64,000 nt of DNA. Source: Vespa crabro. Lineage: Eukaryota > Arthropoda > Insecta > Hymenoptera > Vespidae. Shown here piece by piece: positions 50,200-60,985 of the stretch. The stretch spans positions 7,884,255 to 7,948,254 of the forward strand of contig NC_060965.1 of the NCBI RefSeq assembly GCF_910589235.1, read 5' to 3'. Each line of letters starts with the position of its first letter. Position 1 is the first letter of the stretch. A program made the position numbers and the translations under genes. The notes below the pieces were generated by a model. It did not search any database. It had not been told where the DNA came from and saw only the letters and a program-made list of their open reading frames with translations.

Positions 50200-52480
50200 T
50201 TATTGTTATTATTGTTGTTATTGTTATTATTGTAATTATTGTTATTATTGTTATTATTGTTATTATTGTTATTATTATTATTTTTGTTATTATTGTTGTT
50301 ATTTTTGTTATTGTTATTATTGTTATTATTGTTATTGTTGTTATTATTGTTGTTAGTGTTGTTTTTGTTATTATTGTTATTGTTGTTATTATTGTTATTA
50401 TCGTTGTTATTGTTATTATTGTGATTATTGTTATTATTGTTATTATTGTTATTATTGTTGTTATTGTTATTATTGTAATTATTGTTATTATTGTTATTAT
50501 TGTTATTGTTATTGTTATTGTTATTGTTATTGTTATTATTGTTATTATTGTTATTATTGTTATTGTTGTTATTATTGTTATTATCGTTAATATTGTTATT
50601 ATTGTTATTATTGTTATTATTGTTATTATTCTTGTTGTTATTATTTTTATTATTGTTATTATTGTTATTATTGTTATTATTTTTATTGTTGTTATTATTG
50701 TTATTATCGTTGTTATTGTTATTATTGTGATCATTGTTATGATTGTTATTATTGTTATTGTTATTGTTATTATTGTTATTATTGTTATTATTGTAATTAT
50801 TGTTGTTATTGTTATTATTGTAATTATTGTTATTATTGTTATTATTGTTATTGATGTTGTTATTACTGTTATTATTGTTATTACTGTTATTATTGTTATT
50901 ATAGTTATTGTTGTTATTGTTGTTATTATTGTTGTTATTTTTGTTATTGTTATTATTGTTATTATTGTTATTATTGTTATTATTGTTATTATTGTTATTG
51001 TTGTTATTATTGTTATTATTGTTTTTGTTTTTATTATTGTTGTTATTGTTGTTATTGTTATTATTGTTATTATTGTAATTCTTGTTATTATTGTTATTAT
51101 TGTTATTATTGTTATTATTGTTATTATTGTTATTGTTGTTATTGTTGTTATTATTGCTATTATTGTTATTGTTGTTATTATTTTTATTATTGTTATTGTT
51201 ATTGTTATTGTTATTGTTATTATTGTTATTATTGTTATTATTGTTATTGTTGTTATTATTGTTATTATTGTTATTGTTGTTATTATTGGTATAATTTTTA
51301 GAATTGTTGTTATTGTTATTATTGTTATTATTGTGATTATTGTTATTATTGTTATTATTGTTATTAATGTTATTGTTACTGTTATTATTGTTATTATTGT
51401 TATTATTGTTATTGTTGTTATTATTGTTATTATTGTTATTGTTTTTATTATTGTTGTTATTGTTGTTATTGTTATTATTGTTATTATTGTAATTATTGTT
51501 ATTATTGTTATTATTGTTATTGATGTTGTTATTATTGTTATTATTGTTATTATTGTTATTATTGTTATTGTTGTTATTATTGTTGTTATTGTTGTTATTA
51601 TTGCTATTATTGTTATTGTTGTTATTATTGTTATTATTGTTATTATTGTTATTATTGTTATTGTTGTTATTATTGTTATTATCGTTGTTATTGTTATTAT
51701 TTTGATTATTGTTATTATTGTTATTTTTGTTATTGTTATTGTTATTATTGTTATTATTGTTATTATTGTTGTTATTGTTATTATTGTAATTATTGTTATT
51801 ATTGTTATTATTGTTATTGATGTTGTTATTATTGTTATTATTGTTATTATTGTTATTATTGTTATTATTGTTATTATTGTTATTGTTGTTATTGTTGTTA
51901 TTATTGCTATTATTGTTGTTGTTATTATTATTTTTATTATTGTTATTGTTATTGTTATTGTTATTGTTATTGTTATTGTTATTGTTATTATTGTTATTAT
52001 TGTTATTATTGTTATTATTGTTATTGTTGTTATTATTGTCATTATCGTTAATATTGTTATTATTGTTATTATTGTTATTATTGTTATTATTGTTGTTGTT
52101 AATATTATTTTTATTATTGTTATTGTTATTGTTATTGTTATTGTTATTGTTATTATTGTTATTATTGTTATTATTGTTATTGTTGTTATTATTGTTATTA
52201 TCGTTAATATTGTTATTATTGTTATTATTGTTATTATTGTTATTATTGTTATTATTGTTGTTGTTGTTATTGTTGTTATTGTTGTTATTATTGTTGTTAT
52301 TTTTGTTATTGTTATTATTGTTATTATTGTTATTATTGTTATTGTTGTTATTATTGTTATTATTATTATTGTTGTTATTATTGTTGTTATTTTTGTTATT
52401 GTTATTATTGTTATTATTGTTATTATTGTTGTTATTGTTATTGTTATTATTGTTATTATTGTAATTATTGTTATTATTGT
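50200..52480. repeat. D-E-J-G segment copied at 54.85-57.09 kb
   Basis: D 50239-50424, E 50482-50730 (TGATCA 50728-50733), J at 51021, G motif at 51288, then TTTTGATTATTG near 51701 and TTAATATTATTTTT near 52099. The downstream copy is offset 4,653, then 4,620 (33 bp missing there), then 4,611. Its D and E also match 45856-46347 at offset 4,383. A private GTAATTCTTG lies near 51076. Confidence 0.85.
51288..51306. repeat. G motif copy 3
   Basis: Identical motif. It is followed by TTGTTATTG, where copies 1 and 2 have TTATTATTG, so copies 3-5 form a subfamily. Confidence 0.9.
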
Positions 52481-52775
52481 TATTATTGTTATTGTTATTA
52501 TTGTTATTATTGTTATTATTGTTACTATTGTTATTGTTATTGTTGTTATTATTGTTATTATCGTTGTTATTGTTATTATTGTTATTTTTGTTATTATTTT
52601 TATTATTGTCATTGTTATTGTTATTGTTATTTATAATGTTATTGTTATTATTGTTATTATTGTTATTATTGCTTTTATTGTTATTGTTGTTATTATTTTT
52701 ATTAATGTTATTGTTATTGTTATTGTTATTGTTATTATTGTTATTATTGTTATCATTGTTATTATTGTTGTTATT
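52468..52775. repeat. Partial F module
   Basis: After GTAATTATTG the G-unit order stops and the second half of F begins (TTACTATTG near 52521, TTATTTATAATG near 52627). Private GTCATTG near 52607 is shared with the F at 41806. It ends at the join with the 3.0-kb duplicate at about 52776. Confidence 0.75.
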
Positions 52776-55700
52776 GTTATTATTGTAATTATTGTTATTA
52801 TTGTTATTATTGTTATTATTATTATTTTTGTTATTATTGTTGTTATTTTTGTTATTGTTATTATTGTTATTATTGTTATTGGTGTTATTATTGTTGTGAG
52901 TGTTGTTATTGTTATTATTTTTATCATTGTTATTATTGTTGTTATCGTTGTTATTGTTATTATTGTGATTATTGTTATTATTGTTATTATTGTTATTATT
53001 GTTATTGTTATTGTTATTATTGTTATTATTCTTGTTGTTATTATTTTTATTATTGTTATTATTGTTATTATTGTTATTATTTTTATTGTTGTTATTATTG
53101 TTATTATCGTTGTTATTGTTATTATTGTGATTATTGTTATGATTGTTATTATTGTTATTGTTATTGTTATTATTGTTATTATTGTTATTATTGTAATTAT
53201 TGTTGTTATTGTTATTATTGTAATTATTGTTATTATTGTTATTATTGCTATTGATGTTGTTTTTATTGTTATTAATGTTATTATTGTTATTATTGTTATT
53301 ATTGTTATTATTGTTACTATTTTTATTATAGTTATTGTTGTTATTGTTGTTATTATTGTTGTTATTTTTGTTATTGTTATTATTGTTATTATTGTTATTA
53401 TTGTTATTGTTGTTATTATTGTTATTATTATTATTGTTGTTATTATTGTTGTTATTTTTGTTATTGTTATTATTGTTATTATTGTTATTATTGTTGTTAT
53501 TGTTATTGTTATTGTTATTATTGTTATTATTGATATTATTGTTATTATTGTTGTTATTGTTATTATTGTAATTATTGTTATTATTGTTATTATTGTTATT
53601 ATTGTTATTATTATTATTTTTGTTATTATTGTTGTTATTTTTGTTATTGTTATTATTGTTATTATTGTTATTGTTGTTATTATTGTTGTTAGTGTTGTTA
53701 TTGTTATTATTGTTATTGTTGTTATTATTGTTATTATCGTTGTTATTGTTATTATTGTGATTATTGTTATTATTGTTATTATTGTTATTATTGTTGTTAT
53801 TGTTATTATTGTAATTATTGTTATTATTGTTATTATTGTTATTGTTATTGTTATTGTTATTGTTATTGTTATTATTGTTATTATTTTTATTATTGTTATT
53901 GTTGTTATTATTGTTATTATCGTTAATATTGTTATTATTGTTATTATTGTTATTATTGTTATTATTCTTGTTGTTATTATTTTTATTATTGTTATTATTG
54001 TTATTATTGTTATTATTTTTATTGTTGTTATTATTGTTATTATCGTTGTTATTGTTATTATTGTGATCATTGTTATGATTGTTATTATTGTTATTGTTAT
54101 TGTTATTATTGTTATTATTGTTATTATTGTAATTATTGTTGTTATTGTTATTATTGTAATTATTGTTATTATTGTTATTATTATTATTGTTGTTATTATT
54201 GTTGTTATTTTTGTTATTGTTATTATTGTTATTATCGTTATTGTTGTTATTATTGTTGTTAGTGTTGTTATTGTTATTATTGTTATTGTTGATATTATTG
54301 TTATTATCGTTGTTATTGTTATTATTGTGATTATTGTTATTATTGTTATTATTGTTATTATTGTTATTATTGTTACTGTTATTGTTATTATTGTTATTAT
54401 TGTTATTATTGTTATTATCGTTATTATTATTATTATTGCTATTATTGTTATCTTTGATATTATTTTTATTAATGTTATTGTTATTGTTATTGTTATTGTT
54501 ATTATTGTTATTATTGTAATTATTGTTGTTATTGTTATTATTGTAATTATTGTTATTATTGTTATTATTGTTATTGATGTTGTTTTTATTGTTATTAATG
54601 TTATTATTGTTATTATTGTTATTATTGTTATTATTGTTACTATTGTTATTATAGTTATTGTTGTTATTGTTGTTATTATTGTTGTTATTTTTGTTATTGT
54701 TATTATTGTTATTATTGTTATTATTGTTATTGTTGTTATTATTGTTATTATTATTATTGTTGTTATTATTGTTGAAATTTTTGTTATTGTTATTATTGTT
54801 ATTATTGTTATTATTGTTGTTATTGTTATTGTTATTATTGTTATTATTGTTATTATTGTTATTATTGTTGTTATTGTTATTATTGTAATTATTGTTATTA
54901 TTGTTATTATTGTTATTATTGTTATTATTATTATTTTTGTTATTATTGTTGTTATTTTTGTTATTGTTATTATTGTTATTATTGTTATTGTTGTTATTAT
55001 TGTTGTTAGTGTTGTTTTTGTTATTATTGTTATTGTTGTTATTATTGTTATTATCGTTGTTATTGTTATTATTGTGATTATTGTTATTATTGTTATTATT
55101 GTTATTATTGTTGTTATTGTTATTATTGTAATTATTGTTATTATTGTTATTATTGTTATTGTTATTGTTATTGTTATTGTTATTGTTATTATTGTTATTA
55201 TTGTTATTATTGTTATTGTTGTTATTATTGTTATTATCGTTAATATTGTTATTATTGTTATTATTGTTATTATTGTTATTATTCTTGTTGTTATTATTTT
55301 TATTATTGTTATTATTGTTATTATTGTTATTATTTTTATTGTTGTTATTATTGTTATTATCGTTGTTATTGTTATTATTGTGAACATTGTTATGATTGTT
55401 ATTATTGTTATTGTTATTGTTATTATTGTTATTATTGTTATTATTGTAATTATTGTTGTTATTGTTATTATTGTAATTATTGTTATTATTGTTATTATTG
55501 TTATTGATGTTGTTATTACTGTTATTATTGTTATTACTGTTATTATTGTTATTATAGTTATTGTTGTTATTGTTGTTATTATTGTTGTTATTTTTGTTAT
55601 TGTTATTATTGTTATTATTGTTATTATTGTTATTATTGTTATTATTGTTATTGTTGTTATTATTGTTATTATTGTTTTTGTTTTTATTATTGTTGTTATT

Positions 55701-55781
55701 GTTGTTATTGTTATTATTGTTATTATTGTAATTATTGTTATTATTGTTATTATTGTTATTATTGTTATTATTGTTATTATT
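52776..55781. repeat. 3.0-kb duplicate of 43740-46745 (offset 9,036 bp)
   Basis: All markers of the upstream segment recur with no net length change: K 52881, C 53335, D 53575, E 53818 (TGATCA 54064-54069), B 54449, C 54658 with GTTGAAATTTTTG, D 54892, E 55135, J 55674. Differences I noticed: C at 53248 where the other has T, T at 54701 where the other has C, and TGAACA at 55381 where the other has TGATCA. Confidence 0.9.
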
Positions 55782-57078
55782 GTTATTGTTGTTATTGTTG
55801 TTATTATTGCTATTATTGTTATTGTTGTTATTATTTTTATTATTGTTATTGTTATTGTTATTGTTATTGTTATTATTGTTATTATTGTTATTATTGTTAT
55901 TGTTGTTATTATTGTTATTATTGTTATTGTTGTTATTATTGGTATAATTTTTAGAATTGTTGTTATTGTTATTATTGTTATTATTGTGATTATTGTTATT
56001 ATTGTTATTATTGTTATTAATGTTATTGTTACTGTTATTATTGTTATTATTGTTATTATTGTTATTGTTGTTATTATTGTTATTATTGTTATTGTTTTTA
56101 TTATTGTTGTTATTGTTGTTATTGTTATTATTGTTATTATTGTAATTATTGTTATTATTGTTATTATTGTTATTGATGTTGTTATTATTGTTATTATTGT
56201 TATTATTGTTATTATTGTTATTGTTGTTATTATTGTTGTTATTGTTGTTATTATTGCTATTATTGTTATTGTTGTTATTATTGTTATTATTGTTATTATT
56301 GTTATTATTGTTATTGTTGTTATTATTGTTATTATCGTTGTTATTGTTATTATTTTGATTATTGTTATTATTGTTATTTTTGTTATTGTTATTGTTATTA
56401 TTGTTATTATTGTTATTATTGTTGTTATTGTTATTATTGTAATTATTGTTATTATTGTTATTATTGTTATTGATGTTGTTATTATTGTTATTATTGTTAT
56501 TATTGTTATTATTGTTATTATTGTTATTGTTGTTATTGTTGTTATTATTGCTATTATTGTTGTTGTTATTATTATTTTTATTATTGTTATTGTTATTGTT
56601 ATTGTTATTATTGTTATTATTGTTATTAATGTTATTATTGTTATTGTTGTTATTATTGTCATTATCGTTAATATTGTTATTATTGTTATTATTGTTATTA
56701 TTGTTATTATTGTTGTTGTTAATATTATTTTTATTATTGTTATTGTTATTGTTATTGTTATTGTTATTGTTATTATTGTTATTATTGTTATTATTGTTAT
56801 TGTTGTTATTATTGTCATTATCGTTAATATTGTTATTATTGTTATTATTGTTATTGTTGTTATTATTGTTATTATTGTTGTTGTTGTTATTGTTGTTATT
56901 GTTGTTATTATTGTTGTTATTTTTGTTATTGTTATTATTGTTATTATTGTTATTGTTGTTATTATTGTTATTATTATTATTGTTGTTATTATTGTTGTTA
57001 TTTTTGTTATTGTTATTATTGTTATTATTGTTATTATTGTTGTTATTGTTATTGTTATTATTGTTATTATTGTAATTA
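55735..57078. repeat. G unit, tandem copy 1 (1,344 bp)
   Basis: G motif at 55941, TTTTGATTATTG near 56354, TTAATATTATTTTT near 56719. The next copy starts exactly where this one ends. It also matches 51082-52467 at offset 4,653 changing to 4,611. Private: TTAATGTTATTATTG near 56626 and GTCATTATCG near 56814. Confidence 0.85.
55941..55959. repeat. G motif copy 4
   Basis: Identical motif in the first of two head-to-tail G units; 4,653 bp after copy 3. Confidence 0.9.
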
Positions 57079-58506
57079 TTGTTATTATTGTTATTATTGT
57101 TATTATTGTTATTATTGTTATTATTGTTATTGTTGTTATTGTTGTTATTATTGCTATTATTGTTATTGTTGTTATTATTTTTATTATTGTTATTGTTATT
57201 GTTATTGTTATTGTTATTTTTATTGTTATTGTTATTATTGTTATTATTGTTATTGTTGTTATTATTGTTATTATTGTTATTGTTGTTATTATTGGTATAA
57301 TTTTTAGAATTGTTGTTATTGTTATTATTGTTATTATTGTGATTATTGTTATTATTGTTATTATTGTTATTAATGTTATTGTTACTGTTATTATTGTTAT
57401 TATTGTTATTATTGTTATTGTTGTTATTATTGTTATTATTGTTATTGTTTTTATTATTGTTGTTATTGTTGTTATTGTTATTATTGTTATTATTGTAATT
57501 ATTGTTATTATTGTTATTATTGTTATTGATGTTGTTATTATTGTTATTATTGTTATTATTGTTATTATTGTTATTGTTGTTATTATTGTTGTTATTGTTG
57601 TTATTATTGCTATTATTGTTATTGTTGTTATTATTGTTATTATTGTTATTATTGTTATTATTGTTATTGTTGTTATTATTGTTATTATCGTTGTTATTGT
57701 TATTATTTTGATTATTGTTATTATTGTTATTTTTGTTATTGTTATTGTTATTATTGTTATTATTGTTATTATTGTTGTTATTGTTATTATTGTAATTATT
57801 GTTATTATTGTTATTATTGTTATTGATGTTGTTATTATTGTTATTATTGTTATTATTGTTATTATTGTTATTATTGTTATTATTGTTATTGTTGTTATTG
57901 TTGTTATTATTGCTATTATTGTTGTTGTTATTATTATTTTTATTATTGTTATTGTTATTGTTATTGTTATTGTTATTGTTATTGTTATTGTTATTATTGT
58001 TATTATTGTTATTAATGTTATTATTGTTATTGTTGTTATTATTGTCATTATCGTTAATATTGTTATTATTGTTATTATTGTTATTATTGTTATTATTGTT
58101 GTTGTTATTATTATTTTTATTATTGTTATTGTTATTGTTATTGTTATTGTTATTGTTATTATTGTTATTATTGTTATTATTGTTATTGTTGTTATTATTG
58201 TTATTATCGTTAATATTGTTATTATTGTTATTATTGTTATTATTGTTATTATTGTTATTATTGTTGTTGTTGTTATTGTTGTTATTGTTGTTATTATTGT
58301 TGTTATTTTTGTTATTGTTATTATTGTTATTATTGTTATTATTGTTATTGTTGTTATTATTGTTATTATTATTATTGTTGTTATTATTGTTGTTATTTTT
58401 GTTATTGTTATTATTGTTATTATTGTTATTATTGTTGTTATTGTTATTGTTATTATTGTTATTACTGTTATTGTTATTATTGTTATTATTGTTATTATTG
58501 TAATTA
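57079..58506. repeat. G unit, tandem copy 2 (about 1,428 bp)
   Basis: It lies head to tail with copy 1; the offset is 1,344, then 1,353 from the G motif at 57294. Later parts are longer by whole triplets. TTATTATTTTTATT near 58106 replaces the TTAATATTATTTTT of copy 1. A private TTTTTATTG lies near 57217. Confidence 0.85.
57294..57312. repeat. G motif copy 5
   Basis: Identical motif in the second head-to-tail G unit; 1,353 bp after copy 4. Confidence 0.9.
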
Positions 58507-59322
58507 TTGTTATTATTGTTATTATTGTTATTATTGTTATTATTATTATTTTTGTTATAATTGTTGTTATTTTTGTTATTGTTATTATTGTTACTATTTT
58601 TATTATAGTTATTGTTGTTATTGTTGTTATTATTGTTGTTATTTTTGTTATTGTTATTATTGTTATTATTGTTATTATTGTTATTGTTGTTATTATTGTT
58701 ATTATTATTATTGTTGTTATTATTGTTGTTATTTTTGTTATTGTTATTATTGTTATTATTGTTATTATTGTTGTTATTGTTATTGTTATTATTGTTATTA
58801 TTGTTATTATTGTTATTATTGTTGTTATTGTTATTATTGTAATTATTGTTATTATTGTTATTATTGTTATTATTGTTATTATTATTATTTTTGTTATTAT
58901 TGTTGTTATTTTTGTTATTGTTATTATTGTTATTATTGTTATTGTTGTTATTATTGTTGTTAGTGTTGTTATTGTTATTATTGTTATTGTTGTTATTATT
59001 GTTATTATCGTTGTTATTGTTATTATTGTGATTATTGTTATTATTGTTATTATTGTTATTATTGTTGTTATTGTTATTATTGTAATTATTGTTATTATTG
59101 TTATTATTGTTATTGTTATTGTTATTGTTATTGTTATTGTTATTATTGTTATTATTGTTATTATTGTTATTGTTGTTATTATTATTATTATCGTTAATAT
59201 TGTTATTATTGTTATTATTGTTATTATTGTTATTATTCTTGTTATTATTGTTATTTTTGTTATTGTTATTGTTATTATTGTTATTATTGTTATTATTGTT
59301 GTTATTGTTATTATTGTAATTA
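58507..59322. repeat. D fragment, C, D and degenerate E
   Basis: A cut-off D (private GTTATAATTG near 58554) jumps to C 58612-58842 through TTACTATTTTTATTATAG, a variant shared with 44.28 and 53.32 kb. D runs 58846-59031. E keeps TTCTTG near 59236 but then reads TTATTATTG in place of TTGTTATTATTTTT and loses its TGATCA end. Confidence 0.7.
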
Positions 59323-59700
59323 TTGTTATTATTGTTATTATTGTTATTGATGTTGTTATTATTGTTATTATTGTTATTATTGTTATTATTGTTATTATTG
59401 TTATTATTGTTATTGTTGTTATTGTTGTTATTATTGCTATTATTGTTGTTGTTATTATTATTTTTATTATTGTTATTGTTATTGTTATTGTTATTGTTAT
59501 TGTTATTGTTATTATTGTTATTATTGTTATTATTGTTATTAATGTTATTATTGTTATTGTTGTTATTATTGTCATTATCGTTAATATTGTTATTATTTTT
59601 ATTATTGTTATTATTGTTATTATTGTTGTTGTTATTATTATTTTTATTATTGTTATTGTTATTGTTATTGTTATTGTTATTATTGTTATTATTGTTATTA
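59323..59700. repeat. Partial G-unit end
   Basis: It resembles 57799-58130 and 56446-56760: GATGTTGTTATTATTG, paired TTGTTGTTATT blocks, TTAATGTTATTATTG near 59539 and GTCATTATCGTTAATATTG near 59570. A private TTTTTATTATTG lies near 59597. The G motif itself is absent. Confidence 0.65.
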
Positions 59701-60090
59701 TTGTTATTGTTGTTATTATTGTCATTATCGTTAATATTGTTATTATTGTTATTATTGTTATTATTGTTATTATTGTTATTATTGTTGTTGTTGTTATTAT
59801 TTTTATTATTGTTATTATTGTTATTATTGTTGTTATTGTTATTATTGTAATTATTGTTATCATTGTTATTATTGTTATTGATGTTGTTATTATTGTTATT
59901 ATTGTTATTATTGTTATTATTGTTATTATAGTTATTGTTGTTATTGTTGTTATTATTGTTGTAATTTTTGTTATTGTTATTATTGTTATTATTGTTATTA
60001 TTGTTATTGTTGTTATTATTGTTATTATCGTTGTTATTGTTATTATTGTGATTATTGTTAATATTGTTATTATTGGTATTGTTATTGTTA
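59701..60090. repeat. Third copy of the G-H unit end
   Basis: GTCATTATCG near 59721, GTAATTATTGTTATCATTG near 59847, GTAATTTTTG near 59961 and GTGATTATTGTTAATATTG at 60048 match 33.96-34.34 kb and 35.40-35.78 kb (offset 24,300 from the latter). This is the longest-range close match I noticed. Confidence 0.8.
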
Positions 60091-60985
60091 TTATTGTTGT
60101 TATTGTTATTATTGTAATTATTGTTATTATTGTTATTATTGTTATTGATGTTGTTATTATTGTTATTATTGTAATTATAGTTATTATTGTTATTGTTGTT
60201 ATTGATGTTGTTATTATTGTTATTATTGTTATTATTGTTACTATTGTTATTATTGTTATTGTTGTTATTGTTGTTATTATTGCTATTATTGTTGTTGTTA
60301 TTAATATTTTTATTATTGTTATTGTTATTGTTATTGTTATTGTTATTGTTATTGTTATTGTTATTGTTATTGTTATTATTGCTATTATTGTTATTATTGT
60401 TATTGTTGTTATTATTGTTATTATCGTTAATATTTTTATTATTGCTATTATTGCTATTATTGTTAATACTTTTATTGTTGGTATTATTGTTACTATTCTT
60501 GTTATTGTTATTAATGTTATTATTGTTATTATTATTATTATTGTTGTTATTGTTGTTATTGTTATTATTGTTATTATTGTTATTATTGTTATTATTGTTG
60601 TTATTGATATTGTTATTATTGTTATTATTGTTATTATTGTTACTATTGTTATTGTTATTGTTGTTATTATTGTTATTATCGTTGTTATTGTTATTATTGT
60701 TATTTTTGTTATTATTTTTATTATTGTTATTGTTATTGTTATTGTTATTTATATTGTTATTGTTATTATTGTTATTATTGTTATTATTGCTTTTATTGTT
60801 ATTGTTGTTATTATTTTTATTAATGTTATTGTTATTGTTATTGTTATTGTTATTATTGTTATTATTGTTATCATTGTTATTATTGTTGTTATTGTTATTA
60901 TTGTAATTATTATTATTATTGTTATTGATGTTGTTATTATTGTTATTAATGTTATTATTGTTATTATTGTTATTATTGTTATTAT
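60091..60985. repeat. F module, variant
   Basis: F leader with TTAATATTTTTATT near 60301, paired GCTATT near 60441 and a marker that reads TTATTTATATTG near 60744 in place of TTATTTATAATG. Other private changes: TAATACTTTTATTG near 60464, TAATATTTTTATT near 60429 and GATATTG near 60605. Confidence 0.75.

Noticed and set aside
52631..59863. Ile/Thr-rich - strand frame of 2,410 codons as a giant secreted or antifreeze-like protein
   Set aside because: ATA/ACA codons cannot mutate to a stop in one step, and the frame starts and ends wherever the repeat happens to supply a start codon or the F-module TAA. It crosses several duplicated units with no protein-level logic.
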